Assembly: GCF_000803645.1 (NCBI RefSeq)
Contig: NZ_CP009122.1
Span: 1,030,501 to 1,094,500, forward strand
Direction: 5' to 3'
Length of the DNA: 64,000 bases
From: Sphingopyxis fribergensis
GTDB lineage: Bacteria; Pseudomonadota; Alphaproteobacteria; Sphingomonadales; Sphingomonadaceae
This document shows, piece by piece, positions 1 to 8,995 of this stretch; within the stretch, counting starts at the first letter, position 1; each line of letters opens with the position of its first letter. Under the pieces are notes generated by a model, which was given only the letters and a program-made list of their open reading frames with translations, had not been told where the DNA came from and did not search any database. Position numbers and translations under genes: made by a program.

Positions 1-967
1 AGGTATCGCGCATCTTGGGATCGCCCGATTTCAACGTCTTGACCTTCGCCGCGAACATGTCGCGGAAGCGGTCGTAGATATCCTCATGGATGATCGCGCG
101 CTGGACGTGGATGCAGCTCTGCCCCGACTGATAATAACCGCCGAAGATGATCCGCGCGAGCGCATGGTCGAGGTCTGCGTCCTTGTCGACGACGACCGCG
201 GCGTTACCGCCGAGTTCGAGCACGACCTTTTTCTTGCCCGCCTTCGCCTTCAGCTCCCAGCCGACGCCCGGCGAACCGGTGAAAGACAAAAGCTTAAGCC
301 GCTCATCGGTGGTGAACAGGTCGGCGCCGTCGCGGCTCGCGGGCAATATGCTGAACGCGCCCTCGGGCAATATGTCGCATTCGGCGAGCACCTCGCCCAT
401 GATGATCGCGCCGAGCGGCGTCAGCGAAGCGGGCTTCATCACGAACGAACAGCCCATCGCAATCGCCGGCGCGATCTTGTGCGCCGCGAGGTTGAGCGGG
501 AAATTGAACGGCGAGATGAAGCTGCACGGCCCGATCGGCACGCGCTTCCATATTCCCATATAGCCCTTCGCGCGCGCCGAAATGTCGAGCGGCTGGACCT
601 CGCCATAATTACGCGTCGCTTCCTCGGCGGCGATGCGAAAGGTATCGATCAGGCGCGTGACCTCGCCCTCGCTGTCGGCGATCGGCTTGCCCGCCTCGAC
701 GCACAGCGCATAGGCCAGTTCGTCGAACCGCTCCTGAAAACGTGCAACGCAGTGGCTCAGCACGTCGCGTTTTTCATAACTCGCCAGCCGCGCCATCGGC
801 TCTGCAGCGCGCACGGCGCCCGCAATCGCCTCGTCGATGACGTCGGGGGTCGCGAGCGCGGTGCGAAACGCGACCTCGCCGGTGAATTTGTCGATCACCT
901 TGAGGTCGGTGTTCGGCTGCACCGCCTTGTTGTTAAGATAGAGCGGATAGACGTCTTTGAGTTTCAT
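1..967 (-). CDS. Aldehyde dehydrogenase family protein (C-terminus beyond window edge)
   Basis: The reading frame starts at ATG 967 and runs off the left edge after about 322 codons, so only the N-terminal two thirds is present. It should be an NAD(P)-dependent aldehyde dehydrogenase oxidising an aldehyde to the acid. Visible landmarks are the substrate-channel stretch FISPFNFPLNLAAHK (about 149-163), the KPAS cofactor motif, the Rossmann FTGSPGVG, the general-base motif ELGG (E251) and the nucleophile in SGQSC (C285). It lies downstream of the acetolactate-synthase-like gene on the same strand, with a palindromic element (979-1095) between them. The two may form a small carbon-catabolism operon. 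The aldehyde substrate cannot be read from sequence. Confidence 0.9.
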   Translation of the reverse strand, partial: MKLKDVYPLYLNNKAVQPNTDLKVIDKFTGEVAFRTALATPDVIDEAIAGAVRAAEPMARLASYEKRDVLSHCVARFQERFDELAYALCVEAGKPIADSEGEVTRLIDTFRIAAEEATRNYGEVQPLDISARAKGYMGIWKRVPIGPCSFISPFNFPLNLAAHKIAPAIAMGCSFVMKPASLTPLGAIIMGEVLAECDILPEGAFSILPASRDGADLFTTDERLKLLSFTGSPGVGWELKAKAGKKKVVLELGGNAAVVVDKDADLDHALARIIFGGYYQSGQSCIHVQRAIIHEDIYDRFRDMFAAKVKTLKSGDPKMRDT

Positions 968-978
968 GCGCTTACTCC

Positions 979-1095
979 CCCCTCCCGCTTGCGGGAGGGG
1001 TCAGGGGTGGGCCAGCAACGGTGCGGTATTCCCACCCCGCTGCGACTAGCGAGCAAGCTCGCAAGTCTCGCTGCCCCTCCCGCTTGCGGGAGGGG
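979..1095. repeat. Family A palindromic intergenic element
   Basis: About 117 bp bounded at both ends by the same perfect hairpin: CCCCTCCCGC-TT-GCGGGAGGGG, arms at 979-988/991-1000 and again at 1074-1083/1086-1095. The interior holds GGGGTGGG opposed to CCCACCCC, so the whole element can fold as an imperfect palindrome. A 25-bp stretch (1043-1067) recurs exactly in reverse complement at 33573-33597, which links it to the element upstream of sufD. It may terminate or stabilise the transcript between the two flanking minus-strand genes. Confidence 0.85.
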
Positions 1096-1103
1096 AGTTA
1101 ACG

Positions 1104-2750
1104 TTACAACTCCTTCGACAACCGTTTGATATCATTATTCAAAATCTGGTCATTCTCCGAATAATCGACGGGGCAGTCGATCAAATGCACCCCCGGAGTA
1201 TCGCGCGTATGCGCGAGCAGTTCCTTCAGATGCGCCGCGCTTTCGACCCGATGCCCATGCGCGCCATAAGCCTCCGCATATTTGACGAAATCGGGGTTGC
1301 CATAGGTCAGCCCCCAATCCTTAAAGCCCATATTCGCCTGTTTCCAGCGGATCATCCCATAGCTGTTGTCGTTGAGGATCAGCACGGTGATGTTGAGCCC
1401 GAGCCGGACCGCGGTTTCCATTTCCTGGCTGTTCATCATGAAACCGCCGTCGCCGCAGATCGCCATGACCTTGCGGTTCGGATAGAGCATCGCCGACATC
1501 ATTGCCGACGGCAGCCCCGCGCCCATCGTCGCGAGCGCATTGTCGAGCAGCACGGTATTCGGCTTGCACGCCGTATACCCCCGCGCGAACCAGATCTTGT
1601 AGACGCCGTTGTCGAGGCAGATGATCCCGTCGTCGGGCATCGCATCGCGCACCGATTGCACCAGATGCGGCGGAAAGATCGGGAAGCGTTCGTCTTTGGC
1701 CAGCGGCGCGGTGTGATCGACCTCGCCCTGGCGATAGGCGAGCAGATGATCGAATTTCCAGCCGCCGTTGGGGACGATGTCCTCCTTCATCTGCCACACG
1801 GCATTTGCGATATCGCCGATCACCTCGATATCGGGGAAATAGACCGGATCGACCTCGGCGGTCTTGGTCGACACATGGATGACGGTCGGCCCGCCACGCT
1901 GCATGAAAAAGGGCGGCTTTTCGATCACGTCGTGGCCAAGGTTGACGATACAGTCCGATGCCTCGACCGCGCGATGGACGAAATCGCCCGAAGACAGCGC
2001 CGCGCAGCCGAGGAATTTCGGGTGCCGCTCGTCGATCACGCCCTTGCCGAGCTGCGTCGTCAGAAAGGGGATGCCGGTCTTTTCGATGAACTGCAACAGC
2101 ATGCGGCTGGTCATGGTGCGGTTCGCGCCTGCGCCGATGACGAGCACCGGCGAGGTTGCTTTCTCAAGCGCCTTCACCGCCTCGCGGATAGACTTCACAT
2201 CGGCGGTCGGCCGACGCACATGGCTGCGCTTCAGCGGCAGGCTGTCGGTATGCTCGTCGGCAATATCCTCGGGCAGCTCGATGTGGACCGCGCCAGGCTT
2301 TTCCTCTTCGGCGAGGCGGAAGGCTTCGCGCACGCGGCTCGGGATATTGTCCGACGACGCCATCTGGTGGGTGAATTTGGTGATCGGTCCCATCATCGCG
2401 ACGACGTCGAGGATCTGGAAGCGGCCCTGCTTCGATTTCTTGATCGGCTTCTGGCCGGTAATCATCATCATCGGCATGCCGCCGAGCTGCGCATAAGCCG
2501 CCGCGGTGACGAAATTGGTTGCGCCGGGACCCAATGTCGCGAGGCACACACCGGTCTTACCAGTATGGCGGCCATAGGTAGCGGCCATGAAGCCCGCTCC
2601 CTGCTCGTGCCGCGTCAGGATCAGCTTGATCTTGGTCGAGCGCGAAAGGCTGTCGAGGAAATCGAGATTCTCTTCGCCCGGAACGCCGAAAATATATTCG
2701 ACGCCTTCTTCTTCCAGACATTCGATGAACAGGTCGGATGCTTTTTTCAT
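1104..2750 (-). CDS. Acetolactate synthase large subunit-like ThDP enzyme
   Basis: 548 aa, full length for the IlvB/AlsS family. The N-terminal pyrimidine-binding domain carries the catalytic glutamate in LTRHEQGAG (E49). The C-terminal pyrophosphate-binding domain has the ThDP motif that begins ICGDGGFMMN and continues to NDNSYG. The expected reaction is decarboxylation of pyruvate and condensation to acetolactate or a related acyloin. No ilvN-type regulatory subunit follows it; an aldehyde dehydrogenase does. This suggests a catabolic (AlsS-like) or specialised carboligase rather than the branched-chain biosynthetic enzyme. Start ATG 2750 is preceded by a G-rich Shine-Dalgarno region. Family assignment is firm; the exact substrate is inferred. 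Confidence 0.9.
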   Translation of the reverse strand: MKKASDLFIECLEEEGVEYIFGVPGEENLDFLDSLSRSTKIKLILTRHEQGAGFMAATYGRHTGKTGVCLATLGPGATNFVTAAAYAQLGGMPMMMITGQKPIKKSKQGRFQILDVVAMMGPITKFTHQMASSDNIPSRVREAFRLAEEEKPGAVHIELPEDIADEHTDSLPLKRSHVRRPTADVKSIREAVKALEKATSPVLVIGAGANRTMTSRMLLQFIEKTGIPFLTTQLGKGVIDERHPKFLGCAALSSGDFVHRAVEASDCIVNLGHDVIEKPPFFMQRGGPTVIHVSTKTAEVDPVYFPDIEVIGDIANAVWQMKEDIVPNGGWKFDHLLAYRQGEVDHTAPLAKDERFPIFPPHLVQSVRDAMPDDGIICLDNGVYKIWFARGYTACKPNTVLLDNALATMGAGLPSAMMSAMLYPNRKVMAICGDGGFMMNSQEMETAVRLGLNITVLILNDNSYGMIRWKQANMGFKDWGLTYGNPDFVKYAEAYGAHGHRVESAAHLKELLAHTRDTPGVHLIDCPVDYSENDQILNNDIKRLSKEL

Positions 2751-2932
2751 GTGTCAGTCGCCCCCTCAGCCGCGCACCCTATCGGTGCGGCCCCAAGTCA
2801 TGCCGGCGACCCCTCAGCATCATGTCGTTGCAGCGGCTCTCGTCGTCAGGCCGCGAGTCCCTGCTGCATCGGGAAGAGTTTGTAACGACGGGGGAAGGCG
2901 TTGTCACCCTGCGCGGGGCAGGGCACCTCCGC

Positions 2933-3454
2933 TCAGCGCCGGCCGATCCACACGTCGCGGTCGAGACGACCCGAAACTTCGGCTCCGGCCGGGATTTCTG
3001 CGCTGCGGCCCGTGGCGACGAAGGGCAGGGCTAAAAAGGCAGCGGCTGTTGCCGCGGTGTCGCCTGCGTCTTTTTTGCCACGCGCCTCGATCGTTCCGCT
3101 CACCCGCAGCGGTCCGCCGGGCAGTTCAGCGTATAGCAATTGCACGTCGAGCTTGCCCGAGCGTCCGAAGGCACCGCGCTTTTCCGCGCGCGTCAGCTGG
3201 GCAACGACGACGGTGTCGGCCGGGATCGCGGTCGCGCCGTCGACGATCACGGGCGCGGCGACTTTAAGGTAGATAAGATCACCTTTTACATTCTTTCTGG
3301 TCGAGATGGCATCGCGGGTAACGAGCTCGATGAGGGTGCCCGACGGAAGCAGCAGGCGCGCCGGTGCGGTAGCGGGGGTAACAGGCTCGTCGGCAGCGGC
3401 CGGACATGCCAAGGCCAGTCCGATGGCAGCCAGAAAGGCTGCGCCGGCCCTCAT
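2933..3454 (-). CDS. Small exported protein, downstream member of a paralogous pair
   Basis: 173 aa with a signal peptide (MRAGAAFLAAIGLALACPAAADE). The mature part is beta-rich, with LLPSGTLIELVTRDAIST followed by PVIVDGATAIPADT and SGKLDVQLLYAELPGG. These features align by eye with the upstream gene, so the two look like a tandem duplication. Its ATG overlaps the upstream stop by ATGA (3451-3454), implying translational coupling. I do not recognise a characterised family. The repeated pattern 'valued property, default and minimum' resembles envelope accessory proteins, but function is unknown. Confidence 0.75.
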   Translation of the reverse strand: MRAGAAFLAAIGLALACPAAADEPVTPATAPARLLLPSGTLIELVTRDAISTRKNVKGDLIYLKVAAPVIVDGATAIPADTVVVAQLTRAEKRGAFGRSGKLDVQLLYAELPGGPLRVSGTIEARGKKDAGDTAATAAAFLALPFVATGRSAEIPAGAEVSGRLDRDVWIGRR

Positions 3455-4053
3455 GGCGCCGACGGTTTCGGGCGCGGAATCTCGGTGTCCCCTTCGACGA
3501 ATCCGGTCATCAGTTCGCCGGCCTTGATCTTCGCATTATTGCCTTTGGCGAACAGGCCGAGCGGGCCAAGCGCGAGGACGCCGAGCGCGGTCTCGGCACC
3601 GCCACCCGCGCCTTTGGCCTGGTTGTTGCCGCCGATCGGCACATGATATCCCTCGACGTCGACATAGAGAAGCCGCGCCTCCAGCGATCCCGACTTGCCC
3701 GCGTTGCCGCTTTTCTTCGCGGCGAGCACCTCGCCCCATGCGGTCGTGCCGACGGGCAGCGCAAGGACACCGTCGACAAAGACGGGCTTGTCGACGCGCA
3801 GCCTGAATCGATGCCCTTGGGTGTGCGTCTTCGTCGTCACTTCCGACACCACCATGAAATGGACGGGCGTATCGCGTTTCAGGACCAGCGGCGCGATTGC
3901 CGGCTCGACGCTGTTTGGTGAGGGGGGCTCAGCCGCGCTCTTTGTTTCGGCGGCTGCCGCGGACTGTGTCGATGCCGCAAGCAATACGGCTGCTGCCGCG
4001 CCAAATATCAATGCCATTGCCTGCCCCCTGCTACCCCGTGCCAGATAGGCCAT
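3451..4053 (-). CDS. Small exported protein, upstream member of a paralogous pair
   Basis: 200 aa from ATG 4053; a longer reading frame extends upstream but lacks a signal peptide at its start. The hydrophobic stretch ALIFGAAAAVLLAASTQSAAAAET is a convincing signal peptide. The mature sequence has DTPVHFMVVSEVTTKT, then PVFVDGVLALPVGTTAWGEV, then KSGSLEARLLYVDVEGYHVP, matching its downstream neighbour in order and spacing. Near the C-terminus is a hydrophobic Gly/Ala segment (about 156-178). It is divergent from the exported gene at 4141. Function unknown. Confidence 0.7.
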   Translation of the reverse strand: MAYLARGSRGQAMALIFGAAAAVLLAASTQSAAAAETKSAAEPPSPNSVEPAIAPLVLKRDTPVHFMVVSEVTTKTHTQGHRFRLRVDKPVFVDGVLALPVGTTAWGEVLAAKKSGNAGKSGSLEARLLYVDVEGYHVPIGGNNQAKGAGGGAETALGVLALGPLGLFAKGNNAKIKAGELMTGFVEGDTEIPRPKPSAP

Positions 4054-4140
4054 GAATAGGCGAAGTTGCCAAGGCAGAATCTTGTTGACCAGACTGAAAA
4101 GTGGGGAGAGTTGTTGCGAACCTACAAGGGGGAGCAGACA

Positions 4141-4584
4141 ATGAAATCCAATAAATTGATTGCCGTCGTCGGCATCGCCGCGATGGCGATTTCCGTGCCC
4201 GCGATGGCAAAGAAAAAGGACGTTTCTTATGTGATGGTCAACGAGGAAATGGGCGTGCCCGTCTTCCCTTATGATATCACCGACAAGCCATATAAGATCG
4301 TCGGCGTGGTGACGGCCGGCGTGCGGAAGGCGACGATTTTCAGCAAGGAGCCGTCGCAGCAGAAGATTTATAACGAAATCTGGGAGCGTGGAGAAAAGCT
4401 GGGCGCCGACGCCGTGATCGGTGCGAAATATGGCGATAGCCATATCACCGCGCTTAGCTGGGGGAATACGAAAGCGGGCGGCGTCGCGATCAAATTCCTG
4501 ACCGAAGCGGAGGTCGCGGCCGGAGCCAAGGGCGATACGCTCGAAGGGTTCGATCCCGAGGCTTGGACCGGCAAGACGAAGTAA
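4141..4584 (+). CDS. Exported protein resembling YbjQ-type heavy-metal-binding domains
   Basis: 147 aa. I start it at ATG 4141 because GGGGGAG lies just upstream and a signal peptide follows (MKSNKLIAVVGIAAMAISVPAMA); an upstream ATG at 4066 would bury that signal. The core KIVGVVTAGVRKATIFSK ... EIWERGEKLGADAVIGAKYGD resembles the YbjQ/DUF74 layout of 'vlG.V.g' followed by 'A..lGADAVig'. That similarity is by eye only. It ends at a strong hairpin (4597-4622) shared with the convergent cobT. Role in the periplasm unknown. Confidence 0.7.
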   Translation: MKSNKLIAVVGIAAMAISVPAMAKKKDVSYVMVNEEMGVPVFPYDITDKPYKIVGVVTAGVRKATIFSKEPSQQKIYNEIWERGEKLGADAVIGAKYGDSHITALSWGNTKAGGVAIKFLTEAEVAAGAKGDTLEGFDPEAWTGKTK

Positions 4585-4596
4585 CCCGCAAAATCA

Positions 4597-4622
4597 GTCA
4601 TCCCGGCGAAGGCCGGGATGAC
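4597..4622. terminator. Family D hairpin between convergent genes
   Basis: A perfect 11-bp stem, GTCATCCCGGC, with a GAAG loop and GCCGGGATGAC. It sits between the stop of the gene at 4141-4584 and the stop of cobT (4659) and so probably acts as a bidirectional 3' end. There is no strong T-tract. The sequence type (GTCAT.CCGG) is a common dispersed palindrome in alphaproteobacteria, and a relative is present at 63293-63370. Confidence 0.6.
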
Positions 4623-4658
4623 CCGTTGAGCCAGCGCATGGGTTGGCCGCTGGTCGGC

Positions 4659-6482
4659 TCAATCCACGTCGAACAACCCCGCCAATTGCTCGACCATCGT
4701 GCCGCCCAATTGCTCGGCATCCATGATCGTCACCGCGCGGCTGTAATAGCGCGTGACGTCGTGCCCGATGCCGATCGCGCAGAGCTCGACCGGCGAGCGG
4801 TTCTCGATCCAGTCGATGACCTGGCGCAGATGCTGGTCGAGATAGGCGCCGTGGTTGACGGACAGCGTGCTGTCGTCGACCGGCGCGCCGTCCGAAATCA
4901 CCATCAATATCTTGCGTTCCTCGGGGCGGCCGATGATGCGGCTGTGCGCCCATGTCAGCGCCTCGCCGTCGATATTTTCCTTGAGCAGCCCTTCGCGCAT
5001 CATCAGCCCCAGCGACTTGCGCGCGCGGCGATAGGGTTCGTCGGCGGGCTTGTAGATGATGTGGCGGAGATCATTGAGGCGGCCGGGATGCGCCGGGCGC
5101 CCCGCGGCGAGCCAGTCTTCGCGGCTCTGCCCGCCTTTCCACGTCCGCGTCGTGAAGCCCAGAATCTCGGTCTTGACGCCGCAGCGTTCGAGCGTGCGCG
5201 CGAGGATGTCGGCGCTGATCGCGGCGATGCTGATCGGCCGCCCGCGCATCGATCCGCTGTTGTCGATCAGCAGGGTGACGACGGTGTCGCGGAAATCGGT
5301 ATCGCGCTCGACCTTGTAGCTGAGCGACTGGCCGGGCGAGACGATCACGCGCGCGAGCCGCGCGGCGTCGAGCTGGCCTTCTTCCTGATCGAAATCCCAC
5401 GCGCGGTTTTGCTGCGCCATAAGGCGGCGCTGGAGGCGGTTGGCGAGTTTGGTCACCGCGCCCTGCAAATGCTGCATCTGCGTATCGAGATAGGCGCGCA
5501 GCCGCGTCAGCTCGTCGGCATCGCACAGTTCGGTCGCAAGGATGATTTCGTCATGCTTTTCGGTGAAGCGCAGATAGTTGAAATCGGGAATGTCGCTCGG
5601 CAGGCGGTTGGGGCGCACGGGCAGCATGCCCTCGTCGCCTTCGCCGCCCATTTCGGGTTCGCCGTCGGCTTCCATTTCCTGCGCGTCGGGGTCGCTGTCG
5701 CCGTCGTCGGCCTGATCGCCGGCCATTTCGGCGCGCGCATCAACCTGCGATTCGCCGGCGCCGCCGTCTTCGCTTTCCTGCTCTTCCTGGCTTTCTTCGG
5801 CTTCGCTCTCGTCCTGCTCGCCGCCGTCTTCGGCGCCTTCCTCCAGCGGCTCGTCGCTCTGGATGAGGTCGAGGTGGCGGAGCGCCAGCTTTGCGGTTTC
5901 GGCAAACGCCGTCTGGTCGTCGAGCAGCATCGACAGCGCGGTCAGGTCGCCGCCGGCCTCGCTGGTGATCCATTCGCGCACCAGCGACAGGCCGGTCTCG
6001 GTTCCCTGCGGCGCGCGGTCGCCGGTCAGCGCTTCGCGCAGCATCAGCTCGAGCGCGCTCGAAATCGGCACATCTTCGCGGCTTTGCGCCCGGCTGATCG
6101 GGTCGCTGCGCATCCGCATCGCCAGGCTGGAGGCGAGGTTGCCGCGCATCCCGTCCATGTGACGCGCGCCCAAGGCTTCGATCCGCGCGCGCTCCATCGC
6201 GTCGAACGCGGCGGCGGCGAGCGGCTCGGAAGGGCGCGCCGCAGCGTGCAATTTCTCGCTGTGATGCTTCATCCGCAAAGCGTAGGAGTCGGCAAAGCCG
6301 CGCGCCTCGGCGACCTGATCGGCGGGCAGGGTACGCGACGGAGTCGGCACCTTGATCGCCTTGCCGATCTGCGCGGGCGCATCGGCGGTAAAGCCGACCT
6401 CGACCTCGGCATCGCGGGTCACCGCGCGCGCAACGCTCGACAGCGCCGCCTTGAAATCGTCGAGGGGAGATTGGGTGGACAT
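4659..6482 (-). CDS. cobT: Cobaltochelatase-type subunit CobT (VWA protein)
   Basis: 607 aa, typical of CobT. The N-terminal helical domain is followed by a very acidic low-complexity linker (about 209-287, rich in Glu, Asp and Ser). A C-terminal von Willebrand factor A domain contains the MIDAS motif DNSGS (407-411) and [10 protein letters not shown]. In the aerobic cobalamin pathway CobT pairs with the AAA+ protein CobS to drive cobalt insertion by CobN. Here cobS lies upstream on the same strand, separated by a DUF900 lipoprotein gene, and no cobN or other cobalamin gene is in the window. The real partner may be another metalloenzyme or a chaperone client. Confidence 0.93.
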   Translation of the reverse strand: MSTQSPLDDFKAALSSVARAVTRDAEVEVGFTADAPAQIGKAIKVPTPSRTLPADQVAEARGFADSYALRMKHHSEKLHAAARPSEPLAAAAFDAMERARIEALGARHMDGMRGNLASSLAMRMRSDPISRAQSREDVPISSALELMLREALTGDRAPQGTETGLSLVREWITSEAGGDLTALSMLLDDQTAFAETAKLALRHLDLIQSDEPLEEGAEDGGEQDESEAEESQEEQESEDGGAGESQVDARAEMAGDQADDGDSDPDAQEMEADGEPEMGGEGDEGMLPVRPNRLPSDIPDFNYLRFTEKHDEIILATELCDADELTRLRAYLDTQMQHLQGAVTKLANRLQRRLMAQQNRAWDFDQEEGQLDAARLARVIVSPGQSLSYKVERDTDFRDTVVTLLIDNSGSMRGRPISIAAISADILARTLERCGVKTEILGFTTRTWKGGQSREDWLAAGRPAHPGRLNDLRHIIYKPADEPYRRARKSLGLMMREGLLKENIDGEALTWAHSRIIGRPEERKILMVISDGAPVDDSTLSVNHGAYLDQHLRQVIDWIENRSPVELCAIGIGHDVTRYYSRAVTIMDAEQLGGTMVEQLAGLFDVD

Positions 6483-6623
6483 TTCGAGTCGGCTCTAACC
6501 AGCTTTTGCCGTCGAAGGAAGAGAGTGACGCGGTGCTCCTTTCAATCCTCGCCCCGGACTTGATCCAGGACCATTCCGCCGGTGATGTGATGCACCCTGC
6601 GGCGGGACTGGATCGCGCTCGCG

Positions 6624-6719
6624 ATGTTCCTGACTGTGGTGGCGGGCGGGCTTTGGCTGCGGAACGGCGAGGTGCCGGTCGTCTGGCGCCCCGATGTGGC
6701 GATCATGTGCGGCTTTTAG
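6624..6719 (+). other. Possible 31-codon membrane peptide or gene remnant
   Basis: In the 233-bp gap between cobT and the DUF900 gene, the plus strand encodes a hydrophobic stretch (MFLTVVAGGLWL) followed by VPVVWRPDVAIMCGF and a stop. The frame is open back to 6591, where TRP/Arg-rich codons precede it. No convincing ribosome-binding site is present. It may be a tiny membrane protein or the tail of a decayed gene. Just upstream (about 6550-6580) is a fragment similar to family D palindromes. Confidence 0.2.
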
Positions 6720-7906
6720 GGGGCGGATACCTCGGGAATACGGTTGCATATCGCCGCATCGTCGGGCTTCGGGTCCGCCGGATCGGGGAGCAGACGGAAC
6801 ACATGCGCGAACTGCGTCGCCGTGCGCTCGGGCCGCGTGCGCTTTCCCTGGACGACATCGACGAAATCGCGGCACGCCACCGCGCTGCGCAGGAAATTGC
6901 TATGTCCCGTGGTTGTCCGCGACACATCGGTGGTGTCGATCACGGTCAATCCCGGCACTGCCGCGGTATAGCAACGAACCGGAAGACCCTTGGCTTTCAG
7001 GTCGGCGGCTTCGAACGGGTTGAAGCAATAGGGCGAACCGAGGCGCGGATAACCGTGCAGCGCGCGCGACGCCGCGAGGGCCTTGTCGGCGTGCGACACG
7101 TAAACGGTGATCCGCCGATTGTTCGCAACACGACGCGCCGCCAGCACTTCTTCCTCGATATCGCGCTCGAAGGTTTCGCGATCGATGTCGGGCGAGGCCA
7201 GGATCACATTCGAAATATTGCTGCTGTCGGCGCTGCTCGAGGTGCGGTCGACATAGGATATCGCCGGGATGACCAGCCGCGCGCCCAGCGAGTGCGACAC
7301 GATAACGATCTCCTTGACCCACGGCCGTTCGGCCAGCGTTTTCAGGAAGTCGCGGAAATTGCGGACGTCGTGATACATGTTGGTTTCGTCGACGGCATAG
7401 CTCAGCACTTCGCCCTGCGACGGCCAGCTATATTCGATCACCGGACCGACGAAGCCCGTCATCCGAGCGATCTGCGCCGCATCTTTCGACGTCGTCTCGA
7501 ACGTCTCGCGATAACCGTGGACATAGAGCAGGACGCGGCCTTGTCTTTTGTCGGTTTCGGCCTGCAGCGCCTTCCACCAGTCGCCCGATTCCTGGAACGC
7601 CATCGGGGTGCGCAATGTTTTCTTCTTGCCGACATCGATTTCGCGCGGCGCCGAAAAATGGCCATAGCGGATCTTGTCGCCGCGATGCCGGAGCAAAACG
7701 ATGTTGTCGGTCCGGCAGTCGGGCAGGCGGCTCGTCGCGAAGAAATAAGGCAGCGCCGCGATGTCGACCGCCGCGCCAGGCTGCGCGGTGCAGCGCGGGT
7801 CGGCGACATAGTCGGCGTGACGGACCGGGCCATAATCGACCGCCGCGATGCTGCACCCTGACAGGGCCAATGCCGCGCATGCCATTGGCAGGCGGCGCAT
7901 CGGCAT
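6716..7906 (-). CDS. DUF900 alpha/beta-hydrolase lipoprotein
   Basis: 396 aa from ATG 7906. A lipobox (ALSGCS) follows a short signal peptide, so it is predicted to be a lipoprotein. The hydrolase core has the strand LLYVHGY and the nucleophile elbow VSHSLGA. ASPDID and GHSNF are candidate positions for the acid and histidine. This is the DUF900 family of predicted esterase/lipase-fold proteins. Its start overlaps the cobS stop (TGATG), so it is translationally coupled to cobS and sits between cobS and cobT. Substrate unknown. Confidence 0.85.
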   Translation of the reverse strand: MPMRRLPMACAALALSGCSIAAVDYGPVRHADYVADPRCTAQPGAAVDIAALPYFFATSRLPDCRTDNIVLLRHRGDKIRYGHFSAPREIDVGKKKTLRTPMAFQESGDWWKALQAETDKRQGRVLLYVHGYRETFETTSKDAAQIARMTGFVGPVIEYSWPSQGEVLSYAVDETNMYHDVRNFRDFLKTLAERPWVKEIVIVSHSLGARLVIPAISYVDRTSSSADSSNISNVILASPDIDRETFERDIEEEVLAARRVANNRRITVYVSHADKALAASRALHGYPRLGSPYCFNPFEAADLKAKGLPVRCYTAAVPGLTVIDTTDVSRTTTGHSNFLRSAVACRDFVDVVQGKRTRPERTATQFAHVFRLLPDPADPKPDDAAICNRIPEVSAP

Positions 7907-8895
7907 CACTTGCCGACCACGCTTTCGGGCAGGTCTTCGCCGAACACGCGCTGATAATATTCGGCGACGATCATCCGCTCGGCCTCGTCGCATTTGTTGA
8001 GGAACGAGAGGCGGAAGGCAAAGCCGATATTGTTGAAGATCGCGGTGTTCTGCGCCCAGCTGATCACCGTGCGCGGCGACATCACGGTCGAGATATCGCC
8101 GCCGATGAAGCCCTGGCGCGTCAGGTCGGCGACCTTGACCATATTGGCAACGGTCGTCTCGTCGGTGTTCGGCACCTTGGCGAGGATGATCGCGCTTTCG
8201 GTCGCCGCGGGCAGATAGTTCAGCGTGACGACGATGTTCCAGCGGTCCATCTGGCCCTGGTTGATCTGCTGCGTGCCATGATACAGCCCGCTCGTATCGC
8301 CAAGCCCGACGGTGTTCGCGGTCGAGAACAGGCGGAAATAGGGGTTCGGGCGGATCACGCGGTTCTGGTCGAGCAGGGTCAGCTTGCCCTCGGTCTCCAG
8401 CACCCGCTGGATCACGAACATCACGTCGGGGCGGCCGGCATCATATTCGTCGAAGACGAGCGCGGTCGGCGTCTGCAGCGCCCAGGGGAGCAGCCCTTCG
8501 CGAAATTCGGTCACCTGCTGGCCATCGCGCAGCACGATCGCATCGCGGCCGACAAGGTCGATACGGCTGATATGCGCGTCGAGGTTGACGCGAATGCACG
8601 GCCATTTGAGGCGCGCCGCGACCTGTTCGATATGCGTCGACTTGCCGGTGCCGTGATAGCCCTGCACCATCACGCGGCGGTTGTATTTGAAGCCCGCGAG
8701 GATCGCGAGCGTCGTGTCGCCATCGAAGACGTAAGCGGGATCGAGGTCGGGAACGCGCTCATCGGCCTCGCTGAATGCGGGGACTTTCATGTCGATATCG
8801 ACACCGAACAGCTCGCGCGCATCGACCTCGACGTCGGGCGCCGAAAGGAGCGTCGAGCCGTGGTGGTCGGGAAGGCTGTTCGGGATATCGGTCAT
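7906..8895 (-). CDS. cobS: Cobaltochelatase-type AAA+ subunit CobS
   Basis: 329 aa, the usual CobS length. The Walker A motif is GYHGTGKST (79-87) and Walker B is [10 protein letters not shown] (about 145-154), followed by [10 protein letters not shown], as in MoxR-like ATPases. I start it at ATG 8895. The frame is open further upstream, but the extra residues are only the translation of a family A palindrome (8924-8946) in the spacer. CobS normally forms a hexameric motor with CobT. The next gene overlaps its stop. Confidence 0.93.
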   Translation of the reverse strand: MTDIPNSLPDHHGSTLLSAPDVEVDARELFGVDIDMKVPAFSEADERVPDLDPAYVFDGDTTLAILAGFKYNRRVMVQGYHGTGKSTHIEQVAARLKWPCIRVNLDAHISRIDLVGRDAIVLRDGQQVTEFREGLLPWALQTPTALVFDEYDAGRPDVMFVIQRVLETEGKLTLLDQNRVIRPNPYFRLFSTANTVGLGDTSGLYHGTQQINQGQMDRWNIVVTLNYLPAATESAIILAKVPNTDETTVANMVKVADLTRQGFIGGDISTVMSPRTVISWAQNTAIFNNIGFAFRLSFLNKCDEAERMIVAEYYQRVFGEDLPESVVGK

Positions 8896-8923
8896 GTCTT
8901 CGGTCGCTTTCAAGTCTTCCAAA

Positions 8924-8946
8924 CCTTCTCCCTTGAGGGGAGAGGG
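8924..8946. repeat. Short family A palindrome upstream of cobS
   Basis: A 23-bp element with CTTCTCCC opposed to GGGGAGAGGG, located between the NTF2-like gene and cobS. It is the same CTCTCCC/GGGAGAG theme seen at 20285, 20745 and 33542. It may act as an mRNA processing or attenuation hairpin ahead of cobS. Confidence 0.6.
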
Positions 8947-8995
8947 AAGAGTCGCTAGCGCGGTATCGTCATGGGTTGCGGCTTGCAACGCCTTT

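Noticed and set aside
4563..6563. Long plus-strand reading frame opposite cobT (and similar ones opposite sufB at 34892-36688, thrS at 50389-52323, and the ThDP enzyme at 1185-2885)
   Set aside because: They run antisense to well-recognised genes, have the Arg/His/Ala-rich composition of high-G+C shadow frames, and show no family motifs.
4659..8895. cobS/cobT taken as proof of cobalamin synthesis
   Set aside because: No cobN or corrin-ring gene is visible, and these two proteins occur without the pathway; function left open.
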